Of a DNA stretch of 64,000 nt, positions 56,005 through 64,000 are shown piece by piece. Each line of letters begins with the position of its first letter. Position 1 is the stretch's first letter. The notes below the pieces were generated by a model. That model was given only the letters and a program-made list of their open reading frames with translations. It had not been told where the DNA came from and ran no database searches. Both the position numbers and the translations under genes were made by a program. The stretch is taken from assembly GCA_947168665.1 (NCBI GenBank), contig CAMVMX010000003.1, positions 1 through 64,000 of the forward strand, written 5' to 3'. Source of the stretch: an uncultured Bacteroidales bacterium (GTDB taxonomy: Bacteria > Bacteroidota > Bacteroidia > Bacteroidales > P3).

Positions 56005-59000
56005 ATGAAACGGTTCGCCTTATTGTTTTTTGCCGTGACACTGCTGGTTGTGCAGGGTCAGGAAGTGAACGCCCAGAGCCGCCCCAAGCGGTCGAAGGTG
56101 GTTTTTGAAGTGGACTCGCTCCCTGCGCAGTTGCTGGTGTATCTGAACGGCAACTCGAAGGCCGAGGAGAAGCTGGCCGCGAACAAGGCGGTGGTGGACA
56201 AGATGGAGGCTGTGTATAACGGACTGGACGGCCAGCACCGCCAGAAGGTGACCGACCTCTATAACGCCGCACGGAAGACCAAGATGGAACCCACGCCCGA
56301 CTATGTGGAACTGACGCAGGCTTTTGTGGATTACGGCACAACGCGTCTCACGCCGACACTGTTTGACGAGTGGATTTCCGCCACGACGGCCATCATGTCG
56401 CTCACCAGCAAGAAGAAGGAGATTAACGGGTTTGTGCAGTACACGTCGCAATTGCTGAATGATCATACGCTATACCGCTCGCGCACGTCGGTATGGCGTG
56501 TGGCAGCAGGGGCTACCTTTGCGTTTGTGCCTATCAGGAACGACATCAAGACGGTGTTCAACGGCACGTTTGACATAACCTACTCCTCTGGCACCGGGGC
56601 CAATGCCGATGAGTCGACCATCTTCGGCACGGCGGGCACCTACTTCTTCCTCACGAATACCTTTGAGGGTAGAGGGGGCAGAGTGACATGGGAGCGCTGC
56701 GGCGTGGGCAAGGATGCTTGTTATGCCGATTTGGATGACTATTCGGCTGTGGTGAAGTTCCCCAAATTCACCGCCGACTCGGTCACATTCATCAATACGA
56801 ACTATTTCAAGACCCCGATACGGGGCGTGGTGGAGGAAGCCCTCTCTACCCGCACGGAGCCGGAGAAATACACGTTTCCCAAGTTCCGTTCCTATCAGAA
56901 GGACTTCCAGCTGAAGGATGTGCTGCCCGGTGTGGACTTTGAGGGGAATTTCATGATGTATGGATCGCGCTTTGTGACCAACGACGAGAAGAACCCCGCC
57001 TCGATGATTTTTTACCGGAACGGCAAGCGTTTCCTGGTGGCGAGTTCGACCCACTTCACCATCCTGCCGCACATGCTCACCTCCGAGCGGGCCGCGGTGA
57101 AGATGTATATCGGCGACGACTCCATCAGTAATGCCGGTGTGCTGATCCGCTATACTACTAAGGACCGCCGCGTCAACCTGCTCAACAGTACCAAGCGCAA
57201 TTATTACAGTCCCTATACCGACAGCTATCACCAGCTGGATATATACTGCGAGAATATCAACTGGCTGATGGATAAGGATATAATTGAATTTAACATGGTG
57301 GCGCAGACTGGTACTCAGACGTTTGTCACCTTCGAGTCGAACCGTTACTATTCGGAAAGTAAAGATCTTGAAGTGAAAGGAATAGACGAGACAAGCCCTG
57401 TGGTGAGGGTTTACCGCTATATGAAAGCCCACGACATGAAACAGGATTTCTCGCTGGTGTCGTTCCAGAACTTCATCAGAATGGACGAGGGACAGACTAA
57501 GCTGATGGTTCATGGCCTGTCGCGCCACGGCCTGGTGTCGTTTGATGAAGGGCGGTCACGCATCCATGTGCACGACAAGCTGATTGGTTTCTACAAAGCC
57601 ATCGTCAAACAGCAAGGGCACGACTACGACGCTCTTACCCTCCAGTCCGACACCAAGGAGAACAATGCAGAGCTGGACCTCGCCACTCTCGACCTCCGGG
57701 TCCATGGAATCAAGAAATTCGTTGTGAGCGACAGCCAGCTGGTGGTTGTGAAGCCATACATGGGCGACATCATCGTCAAACGCAACCGCGACATTCTCTT
57801 CTCCGGATACATCAATGTGGGCCGTTTTGAGATGAATGTTACCGACGCCACTTTCTTCTACGACGACTTTCGTTTTGATTTGCCCCAGATTGACTCTATG
57901 CGGTTCTCGGTCACCTCTTTCACTGACCCGCAGAAGCAGGTGATGGTGCGCACCCCGCTCTACAACCTTGTGGGTGACATCCAGATTGACAAGCCCGACA
58001 ACCATTGCGGGCTGAAAAAGAACAAGGATTACCCCATCTTCAACAGCGTGAAACCCTCCTATGTTTACTACGACAGGCCGTTTATCTTCAACGGTGTGTA
58101 CGACAGGCAGCGGTTCTACTATTCTCTCCATCCTTTTGTCATCAAGCAGCTTACTGACTTTCAGACGGACAGTCTGGAGTTTTTGGGCACCCTCACATCG
58201 GCGGGCATCTTCCCCGACATAGAGGAGCCGCTGAAAGTGCAGCGAGACTACTCGCTGGGGTTCCGGGTCACCACTCCGCCTGACGGACACCCCGCCTATG
58301 GCGGCAAAGGGACATATAAAAATCTTATAGACCTCAGCTACCGAGGCCTCCGCGGCGAGGGTACGTTGAACTACCTCACCTCGACTGCCGTCACCGATAA
58401 GTATCTCTTTATGCCCGACTCCGCTATGGCCTTGACGGACACGTTTTATGTGAAGGAGGAGGATGACTATCCCGATGTGCATAACGGACATGCATTGCTG
58501 CGTTGGTATCCGTATCAGGACTCGATGACGGTGTCGCAACTGCGCGACGGCACTCCGTTCACGCTCTACCACGGAGTCACGACACTTGCCGGAAGGGTTA
58601 CCCTCCAGCCCAAGGGCGCCAGCGGATATGGCACTGCCGACCTGTATGAGGGAACGCTGAAGTCGAAGCACTTCCGTCTCCGCACGCTGCAGATGGATGC
58701 GGACCATACGGACTTCACGCTCCGCTCTACCTTATATAATGATGTCGCATTTAAGGCAACTGACATGCGCTCGCTGGTCGACTATGAGGGACATACGGCC
58801 CGCTTCACTTCGCGCGACACGGTGTCGCAGACTCTCCTTCCGGCTCTGGGCTTTGCGGCTTGGGTGGATCAGTACACTTGGCAGTGGGATAACAAGATTC
58901 TCGCCCTCGAAAACAGCAAGAGCATGGAGACTCTCGGTACCGAGGCCCTCACACTGCGGGAGCGGTCGAAACGGCTTGACAAGATGCCGGGAGCCCTGTT

Positions 59001-60552
59001 CCAAAGCACCGACCCAACCCTGCGTGACATCCGCTATCACGCCATCAATAACCTTTACCGCTATGACCAACTCGAACTCTCCAACCACAACGTTTATGCC
59101 ATTCCGGTGGCCGACGCGCTGCTGGCTCCCGGAGGCGACTCGGTGCATGTGTCGAAAGGTGGCGTATTCTCGCTCATGGCAGGAAGCCAGTTGCTGTTCC
59201 CGCGCGACAGTGCGTTCCATCTGTTTTACGACTGCGACCTCATGCTGAAGAACGGACAGGCCTACAGCGGAAAGGGTAAGATAGACTATGTTGGCGTGGA
59301 TGAAAAGAAACAGCCGATATACATGACGCAGATAGCCCCCGATGCACAGGGGGTCAGCACCGCCCAAGGCACCATTTCCGACTCGGCCCAGTTCACTCTC
59401 TCCTCGGCCTTCGGCTTTGCGGGTACAGTGAGGATTGATGCCCAGCACCGATTCTATCATTTCGACGGGGGCGTGAGACTGCTGCACAGTTGCGCGCCGG
59501 CTGCCCAGCTTGCTCTGTTGGCCTATTCCGACTATCTTGATCCCGCCAACATTCGTGTCGAAGTGCCGGAAAATCCTGTCGACTGGAAGGGCAAGGCAAT
59601 CAGTGCTGCAGTGGCTATGGGGACTCCCGGTCTGCAACCCTCGTCGGCATTCCTGCTTCGCCAGTCGGGCGTAAGTCCGCTGCTCAGCAGTCACGGATTG
59701 CTGCATTTTGACGAGACGGCAGGGAGCTATACCATCACTTCACAGGAAAAACTCGATGACCCGGAATTTGTCGACCGCTATCTGACCCTTAACACTGAAA
59801 GCTGCGTCATCGATGGTGAAGGACCCATCACTTTCGGTCCCATAGTGCAGCCTGCGGGCATCCAGGCATACGGCACACTGCATTACGACCCCGAAACTCA
59901 GGATAACTTCAGTATGAATACCATCTTCGGAGTCACTTTCCCCATTGACCAGTCTGTCCTGAACCAGATGGCTAAGCAAATTGAGGACGACCTGCGTCCA
60001 ACCCCGGCCGACCGTGACAATGAGTTGCTGGACCGTGCTCTGCTGTTCCACATGGGTGACCCCGACGGCGAACTGGCCTACCAGACCTACCTTAGCACCG
60101 GTGCTTTCGACAAGTTGGAGGGATTCCTGAACAACACATTCCTGATTGAAGGAATCCGCTGGAAATATTCACCCAAGGTGGGGTATACAGCTGCTGGAAC
60201 TGCATCCCTCTGCAACGTTGGGGATAAGCAGCTGCACGTCAATGTGCGAGTCAGAGCGCAACTATTCAGCCGCGGTAACCAGACGCATTTTGTTCTCTAC
60301 CTACAGGTGGCTGGCGACCATTGGTACTATTTCAACTATCAGTATCAGACACATCACCTTACCATCTATTCGAGCGTGGGCGAGTGGAACGACCGAATCC
60401 TCTCCATCAAGAAAGACAAACGGACCTCAGACACCTTCAGCTACTCATTGGCAGGGTCCAAGGCCGAGATTCAGCGATTCCTGTCTTCCTTCACTGGCGA
60501 TGGAGCTGATGAGGAGGAAGAGGATTACGAAAGTTCAGACGAGGAAGAGTAA
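56005..60552 (+). CDS. Large (1515 aa) secreted protein of unknown function with acidic C-terminal tail
   Basis: Signal MKRFALLFFAVTLLVVQGQEVNAQ; single long ORF, TATTTTTG promoter-like element at 55970, terminator at 60581. Confidence 0.85.
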   Translation: MKRFALLFFAVTLLVVQGQEVNAQSRPKRSKVVFEVDSLPAQLLVYLNGNSKAEEKLAANKAVVDKMEAVYNGLDGQHRQKVTDLYNAARKTKMEPTPDYVELTQAFVDYGTTRLTPTLFDEWISATTAIMSLTSKKKEINGFVQYTSQLLNDHTLYRSRTSVWRVAAGATFAFVPIRNDIKTVFNGTFDITYSSGTGANADESTIFGTAGTYFFLTNTFEGRGGRVTWERCGVGKDACYADLDDYSAVVKFPKFTADSVTFINTNYFKTPIRGVVEEALSTRTEPEKYTFPKFRSYQKDFQLKDVLPGVDFEGNFMMYGSRFVTNDEKNPASMIFYRNGKRFLVASSTHFTILPHMLTSERAAVKMYIGDDSISNAGVLIRYTTKDRRVNLLNSTKRNYYSPYTDSYHQLDIYCENINWLMDKDIIEFNMVAQTGTQTFVTFESNRYYSESKDLEVKGIDETSPVVRVYRYMKAHDMKQDFSLVSFQNFIRMDEGQTKLMVHGLSRHGLVSFDEGRSRIHVHDKLIGFYKAIVKQQGHDYDALTLQSDTKENNAELDLATLDLRVHGIKKFVVSDSQLVVVKPYMGDIIVKRNRDILFSGYINVGRFEMNVTDATFFYDDFRFDLPQIDSMRFSVTSFTDPQKQVMVRTPLYNLVGDIQIDKPDNHCGLKKNKDYPIFNSVKPSYVYYDRPFIFNGVYDRQRFYYSLHPFVIKQLTDFQTDSLEFLGTLTSAGIFPDIEEPLKVQRDYSLGFRVTTPPDGHPAYGGKGTYKNLIDLSYRGLRGEGTLNYLTSTAVTDKYLFMPDSAMALTDTFYVKEEDDYPDVHNGHALLRWYPYQDSMTVSQLRDGTPFTLYHGVTTLAGRVTLQPKGASGYGTADLYEGTLKSKHFRLRTLQMDADHTDFTLRSTLYNDVAFKATDMRSLVDYEGHTARFTSRDTVSQTLLPALGFAAWVDQYTWQWDNKILALENSKSMETLGTEALTLRERSKRLDKMPGALFQSTDPTLRDIRYHAINNLYRYDQLELSNHNVYAIPVADALLAPGGDSVHVSKGGVFSLMAGSQLLFPRDSAFHLFYDCDLMLKNGQAYSGKGKIDYVGVDEKKQPIYMTQIAPDAQGVSTAQGTISDSAQFTLSSAFGFAGTVRIDAQHRFYHFDGGVRLLHSCAPAAQLALLAYSDYLDPANIRVEVPENPVDWKGKAISAAVAMGTPGLQPSSAFLLRQSGVSPLLSSHGLLHFDETAGSYTITSQEKLDDPEFVDRYLTLNTESCVIDGEGPITFGPIVQPAGIQAYGTLHYDPETQDNFSMNTIFGVTFPIDQSVLNQMAKQIEDDLRPTPADRDNELLDRALLFHMGDPDGELAYQTYLSTGAFDKLEGFLNNTFLIEGIRWKYSPKVGYTAAGTASLCNVGDKQLHVNVRVRAQLFSRGNQTHFVLYLQVAGDHWYYFNYQYQTHHLTIYSSVGEWNDRILSIKKDKRTSDTFSYSLAGSKAEIQRFLSSFTGDGADEEEEDYESSDEEE

Positions 60553-60580
60553 TAGTCTTTTTCTGATCGATAATATTGTA

Positions 60581-60617
60581 ATCCAGTGCAATGACGATTT
60601 GGTCATTGCACTGGATT
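60581..60617 (+). terminator. Intrinsic terminator after the 1515-aa gene
   Basis: atccagtgcaatgac-gatttg-gtcattgcactggat followed by T run. Confidence 0.9.
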
Positions 60618-60819
60618 TTTGTTTAATTGGCTGATATAGGTCTATTTATGTGGATAAGGGTCCAGACCTTGTGATAGAGATACCTGAATTTGTTCCGTAG
60701 GGTGTCAAAAAAAGAGAGGCGAAGCGTGCGCGAGGTGCTTTTTTGCCCCGTAAGGTGCGAAAAATAGTATTTGAAATACAGGTTGTTATATGCTATTTGT
60801 AAAATAATTCGAGTTTTTT

Positions 60820-60850
60820 TTTGTCATGTCGAAAAAAGTTAGTATCTTTG
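60820..60850 (+). promoter_or_regulatory. Promoter TTTG-N19-TATCTTTG upstream of tRNA-Leu pair
   Basis: TTTG 60820-60823, TATCTTTG 60843-60850. Confidence 0.7.
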
Positions 60851-60880
60851 CAACCGATTTCGAAAGGAAAAGAAAGTTTT

Positions 60881-60964
60881 GCCCAGGTGGTGGAATTGGT
60901 AGACACGCTACTTTGAGGGGGTAGTCGCCGTAGGGCGGTGCAAGTTCAAGTCTTGTCCTGGGCA
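60881..60964 (+). tRNA. tRNA-Leu (anticodon GAG)
   Basis: GCCCAGG acceptor pairs CCTGGGC; class II variable arm; loop TTGAGGG. Confidence 0.93.
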
Positions 60965-61011
60965 CGGTTTTACATACTAAAAGGTCTCGAGAGTTTGAGA
61001 CAACCAATGTT

Positions 61012-61096
<85 letters not shown>

Positions 61097-61228
61097 AAGA
61101 GATTTTGCAAGTAACTCAAAATGAGTGAAAATGCAAAATCTTTTTTCTTTTATATCCCAAGTTTGGCCACCGTTCGTATCGCCGTCGAACAGGAAGGCTT
61201 CGAGTTCAAGAGTGCGAAAGAATAATTA

Positions 61229-61858
61229 CTAAATGCTCTTTGTGCGTTCCCAGACTTCGCATTTGCGGTGGCGGACAAAGCAGAAATCGCATTTGTCGCC
61301 ACCTTGGCAGAGAGTCTGCGTGCGAATAAAATCGAGGTTGTACAGATTGCCGTAATTAATAATGTCGCTATGGCAGAACATCGGTCCGAATCGTTCAAGC
61401 AGGCCGTATTTCTCAAAGATATGGCGGTAGAGGCACTCCAACGTCTCGAAATGGTAACGGTCCTTGGGGTCGTCGGGATGCCACACATACCTCCAGCCTT
61501 TGCCGGAGCCGTATTTGAACCCCAGCGGAATAATCTTCCGCATGACTGAAAGAAAGAACGGCAGTCGAGAAAGTTTTATGTACATCTCTGGTGTGAGAGC
61601 AGCCCACATGTGGGTTGAGATGATTTCATAGGCTTCATCAGCCGTCTTTCCGTGTGCCTGTAATGCCTCGTCGATGGCGATAGTGGGCAGGATGTTGCAC
61701 AGATGACCATAGTTCCCCTTGTCGCACCACTCCCTATTATCCGTTATCAGCGTTTCCATACGGTACAGCACGCCGGCCTGCACCTCCGACTCCAACCCGT
61801 CAAAACAAACCTTGTAGCGGCCTGCGCGAATCATCTTAATGGGTGTATACTTCTTCAT
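61229..61858 (-). CDS. L-2-amino-thiazoline-4-carboxylic acid hydrolase-like protein
   Basis: MKKYTPIKMIRAGRYKVCFDG; C-terminal TQTLCQGGDKCDFCFVRH typical of the ATC hydrolase family. Confidence 0.75.
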   Translation of the reverse strand: MKKYTPIKMIRAGRYKVCFDGLESEVQAGVLYRMETLITDNREWCDKGNYGHLCNILPTIAIDEALQAHGKTADEAYEIISTHMWAALTPEMYIKLSRLPFFLSVMRKIIPLGFKYGSGKGWRYVWHPDDPKDRYHFETLECLYRHIFEKYGLLERFGPMFCHSDIINYGNLYNLDFIRTQTLCQGGDKCDFCFVRHRKCEVWERTKSI

Positions 61859-61867
61859 GGCGTATGG

Positions 61868-62660
61868 CTATTTCTTCCCCACGAGTATGGCAGAACCTTT
61901 TAGTGCCATCCAGGAGGCCTCCCAATGTGACATAAACAGCCCCTTGGTGGTGTCGATGAGTTCCACCCGTTCGTAGCCCATGTTCTTCAAGCGCTGCACG
62001 AACATCTGCATATCGCCGTACTTCTGGCGGGAGAAGATGTCATGGATGGCGAAGGTGCCGCCTTTCTTCAACACGCGGAGCGTTTCCATCAGGACTTCCT
62101 GACGGTTAAAGCTGGGAATATTGTGATACACATAGTTGCTGCACACCGCATCGAAGGTCTCATCGGCGAAGTCGAGTTTCAAGGCATCCCCTTTCGCAAA
62201 GGAAGTGTTTGTCACGCCTTCGGCTTTGGCGTTCTCTTCGCAAAGGGTCTTGCTGAAAGAGGAATACTCAACTCCCCAGCGGTCTATGCCGGTTATCCGC
62301 GCCTGCGGATTGCATTTGGCGACGGCGATGGTCAGCGCGCCGCTTCCACAACCCACATCAAGGCCGCAGCCTCCTTCGGGCAGCACGACCTTGGCAGCCA
62401 CGCCATCGATAATCTGGCGCGACATCTGACGCCGTCCGTCGTAAGAAAAGGCGCGATACAACAGCCACATCCATAGTGCCAACAAAGTTAACACGATGGT
62501 GAGAATGAGGAATACTATCTTTAGAATGGTTTTCAGCATTCCCGCCTCAAGCAGTCCGCTCACGCCAAAGACAAAGAACAATATCAGGCAGGCCACAGCT
62601 CCTCCCAGTGTTCCCCGAATCATGCCTTTCGGCATCCAGTTCTTATAGTTGGGTTTCATT
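61868..62660 (-). CDS. Membrane-anchored class I SAM methyltransferase
   Basis: Two N-terminal TM segments; GLDVGCGSGALTIAVAK. Confidence 0.85.
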
Positions 62661-62673
62661 GTTTTAATCCTTT

Positions 62674-63453
62674 TTACCATTTATAAACCGCTAGGCGGTT
62701 GTTCAGGAACGGCAGGAAGAACGCAAAAAGCTTTGCTCGGAACGAGTGTTTCCGCATCTCCACGTTATAGCTCTGTTCCGACAGCATTGTCAACCGTGGC
62801 TCCAGGTCAAGGTATTCCTTGCCCGATTTTGTTCCCCACTGAAACTGGGCGTTAGTGTACTTCACCGCATCGTGGTGCTTGGTGTTTTTGGCCATAATCG
62901 GATGGTGGAGTTCCGCAAGCAAATAGCCATGCTCAAACGAGTTGCACAGCATTTTGAGACAGGTGGTCACTTGCTCTTTCGTGAAATATTCCAGCACGCC
63001 CTCCATGACCACAATCGTGGTGGAGCATTTGGGCAGGTCTTTTGTCCATTCCGATTCAAAGGCGCTTCCTTCCTTCATCACACAGCGGTCACGATCTTTG
63101 TATATCTTACGGCGAACAGCCAGAATGTCGGGTAAGTCGACATCAAACCATGTGATTTTCCCATTGTCTACCTGCACAAACTTGTCGTCGAATCCACATC
63201 CCAGATTGATGCACAAAGCGTCGGGGTATTGCTTGATGAGTTTCTCCAGCTCGTTCTTGTACATGATGGTGCGTGCCACCACACCCTCATGCGACATAAA
63301 CGGGTCGTACTTGCTCACGTCAACCCCTAATGAGTCGATGATTTCTTTCGCCTTAAAATCTTTTATTCTGGCGTTTGGACGATTGGTCTCGCTGGCACGG
63401 ATGGCCAACGTTATCAATGCTGTTTCTTGAATGTCACCTATTTTCAAATTCAT
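62674..63453 (-). CDS. LCMT/PPM-family class I SAM methyltransferase
   Basis: INLGCGFDDKFVQVDNGKITWFDVDLPDILAVRRKI; MEGVLEYFTKEQV. Confidence 0.82.
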   Translation of the reverse strand: MNLKIGDIQETALITLAIRASETNRPNARIKDFKAKEIIDSLGVDVSKYDPFMSHEGVVARTIMYKNELEKLIKQYPDALCINLGCGFDDKFVQVDNGKITWFDVDLPDILAVRRKIYKDRDRCVMKEGSAFESEWTKDLPKCSTTIVVMEGVLEYFTKEQVTTCLKMLCNSFEHGYLLAELHHPIMAKNTKHHDAVKYTNAQFQWGTKSGKEYLDLEPRLTMLSEQSYNVEMRKHSFRAKLFAFFLPFLNNRLAVYKW

Positions 63454-63485
63454 ATTATAATGTCGTTGATGTTCTACGATATGTT

Positions 63486-64000
63486 TTAAAGGTTCCACCC
63501 CAGGGCGCCTTGCTGCAGGTCTTGCATCTTCTTGTAGAAGCCTCCCGAGGCGGTGAGGTCGGCGGGGGTGCCACATTCAGCGACGCGGCCCTCTTTCAGT
63601 ACGACAATCTTGTCGGCACCGGCGACGGTACGCATGCGGTGGGCAATGATGATGACGGTCTTGTCCTTGACCAGGCGCGACAGCGACTCCTGGATGAAGG
63701 TCTCGTTCTCGACGTCGAGCGACGCGGTAGCCTCGTCGAGCAGGATGATGGGGGCATCCTTGAGGAAGGCGCGGGCAATGGAGATTCGCTGCCGTTCGCC
63801 GCCGGAGAGTTCGCTTCCGTTCTCACCGATAAGGCTGTTCCAGCCGTCTGGCATTTTCTCGGCAAAGGCGTCGACATGTGCCAGACGGGCAGCGGCGATG
63901 ACCTCCTCGTCGGTGGCATCCTTGCGGCCGATGCGGATGTTCTCCAATACGGTGTTGTTGAAGAGCGTGACATTTTGGAAGACGATAGAATAGAGGCTCA
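63486..64000 (-). CDS. ABC transporter ATP-binding (exporter-type) protein, 5' end outside window
   Basis: VFQNVTLFNNTVLENI Q-loop; ELSGGERQRISIARA signature; ILLDEATASLD Walker B; frame open to window edge. Confidence 0.9.
   Translation of the reverse strand, partial: SLYSIVFQNVTLFNNTVLENIRIGRKDATDEEVIAAARLAHVDAFAEKMPDGWNSLIGENGSELSGGERQRISIARAFLKDAPIILLDEATASLDVENETFIQESLSRLVKDKTVIIIAHRMRTVAGADKIVVLKEGRVAECGTPADLTASGGFYKKMQDLQQGALGWNL

Noticed and set aside
61150-61488. 112-aa minus-strand ORF overlapping the ATC-hydrolase-like gene
   Set aside because: Out-of-frame overlap with a better supported CDS; no recognisable domain.

Overview
The window is chromosomal DNA from a Bacteroidetes/Bacteroidales-type bacterium. 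Support for that: repeated TTTG-N18/19-TAnnTTTG promoters, T9SS C-terminal sorting domains, S46 peptidase, DUF4292 and DUF2807 families, and the rplM-rpsI-rpsB-tsf order. Most of it is housekeeping: dtd, prmC, pnuC-like, rnhA, the ribosomal protein/tsf operon, tadA, yicC, apbE, rlmD, rpmH (absent from the supplied ORF track), secG, fmt, HU, an almost complete dcw cluster (mraZ to ftsZ), mnmA, rsmE and two tRNA-Leu genes. No phage, IS element, integrase or CRISPR array was seen. Best candidates for follow-up: (1) one 817-codon ORF that joins a complete sigma-54 (RpoN) in frame to a signal-peptide-like hydrophobic segment, an M23 endopeptidase and a LysM-like domain; (2) a stand-alone 179-aa MurD C-terminal-domain protein in the murD slot of the dcw cluster, lacking the ATPase domains and apparently several catalytic residues; (3) tandem T9SS-secreted paralogs whose 3' ~1.68 kb appear identical at nucleotide level while their 5' parts have diverged; (4) a window-edge ABC exporter / two methyltransferases / ATC-hydrolase-like operon; (5) a His/Glu-rich insertion in MurC; (6) a structured rplM 5' leader; (7) a small Gly-rich collagen-like peptide. 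All calls come from reading sequence only; no database search was run.
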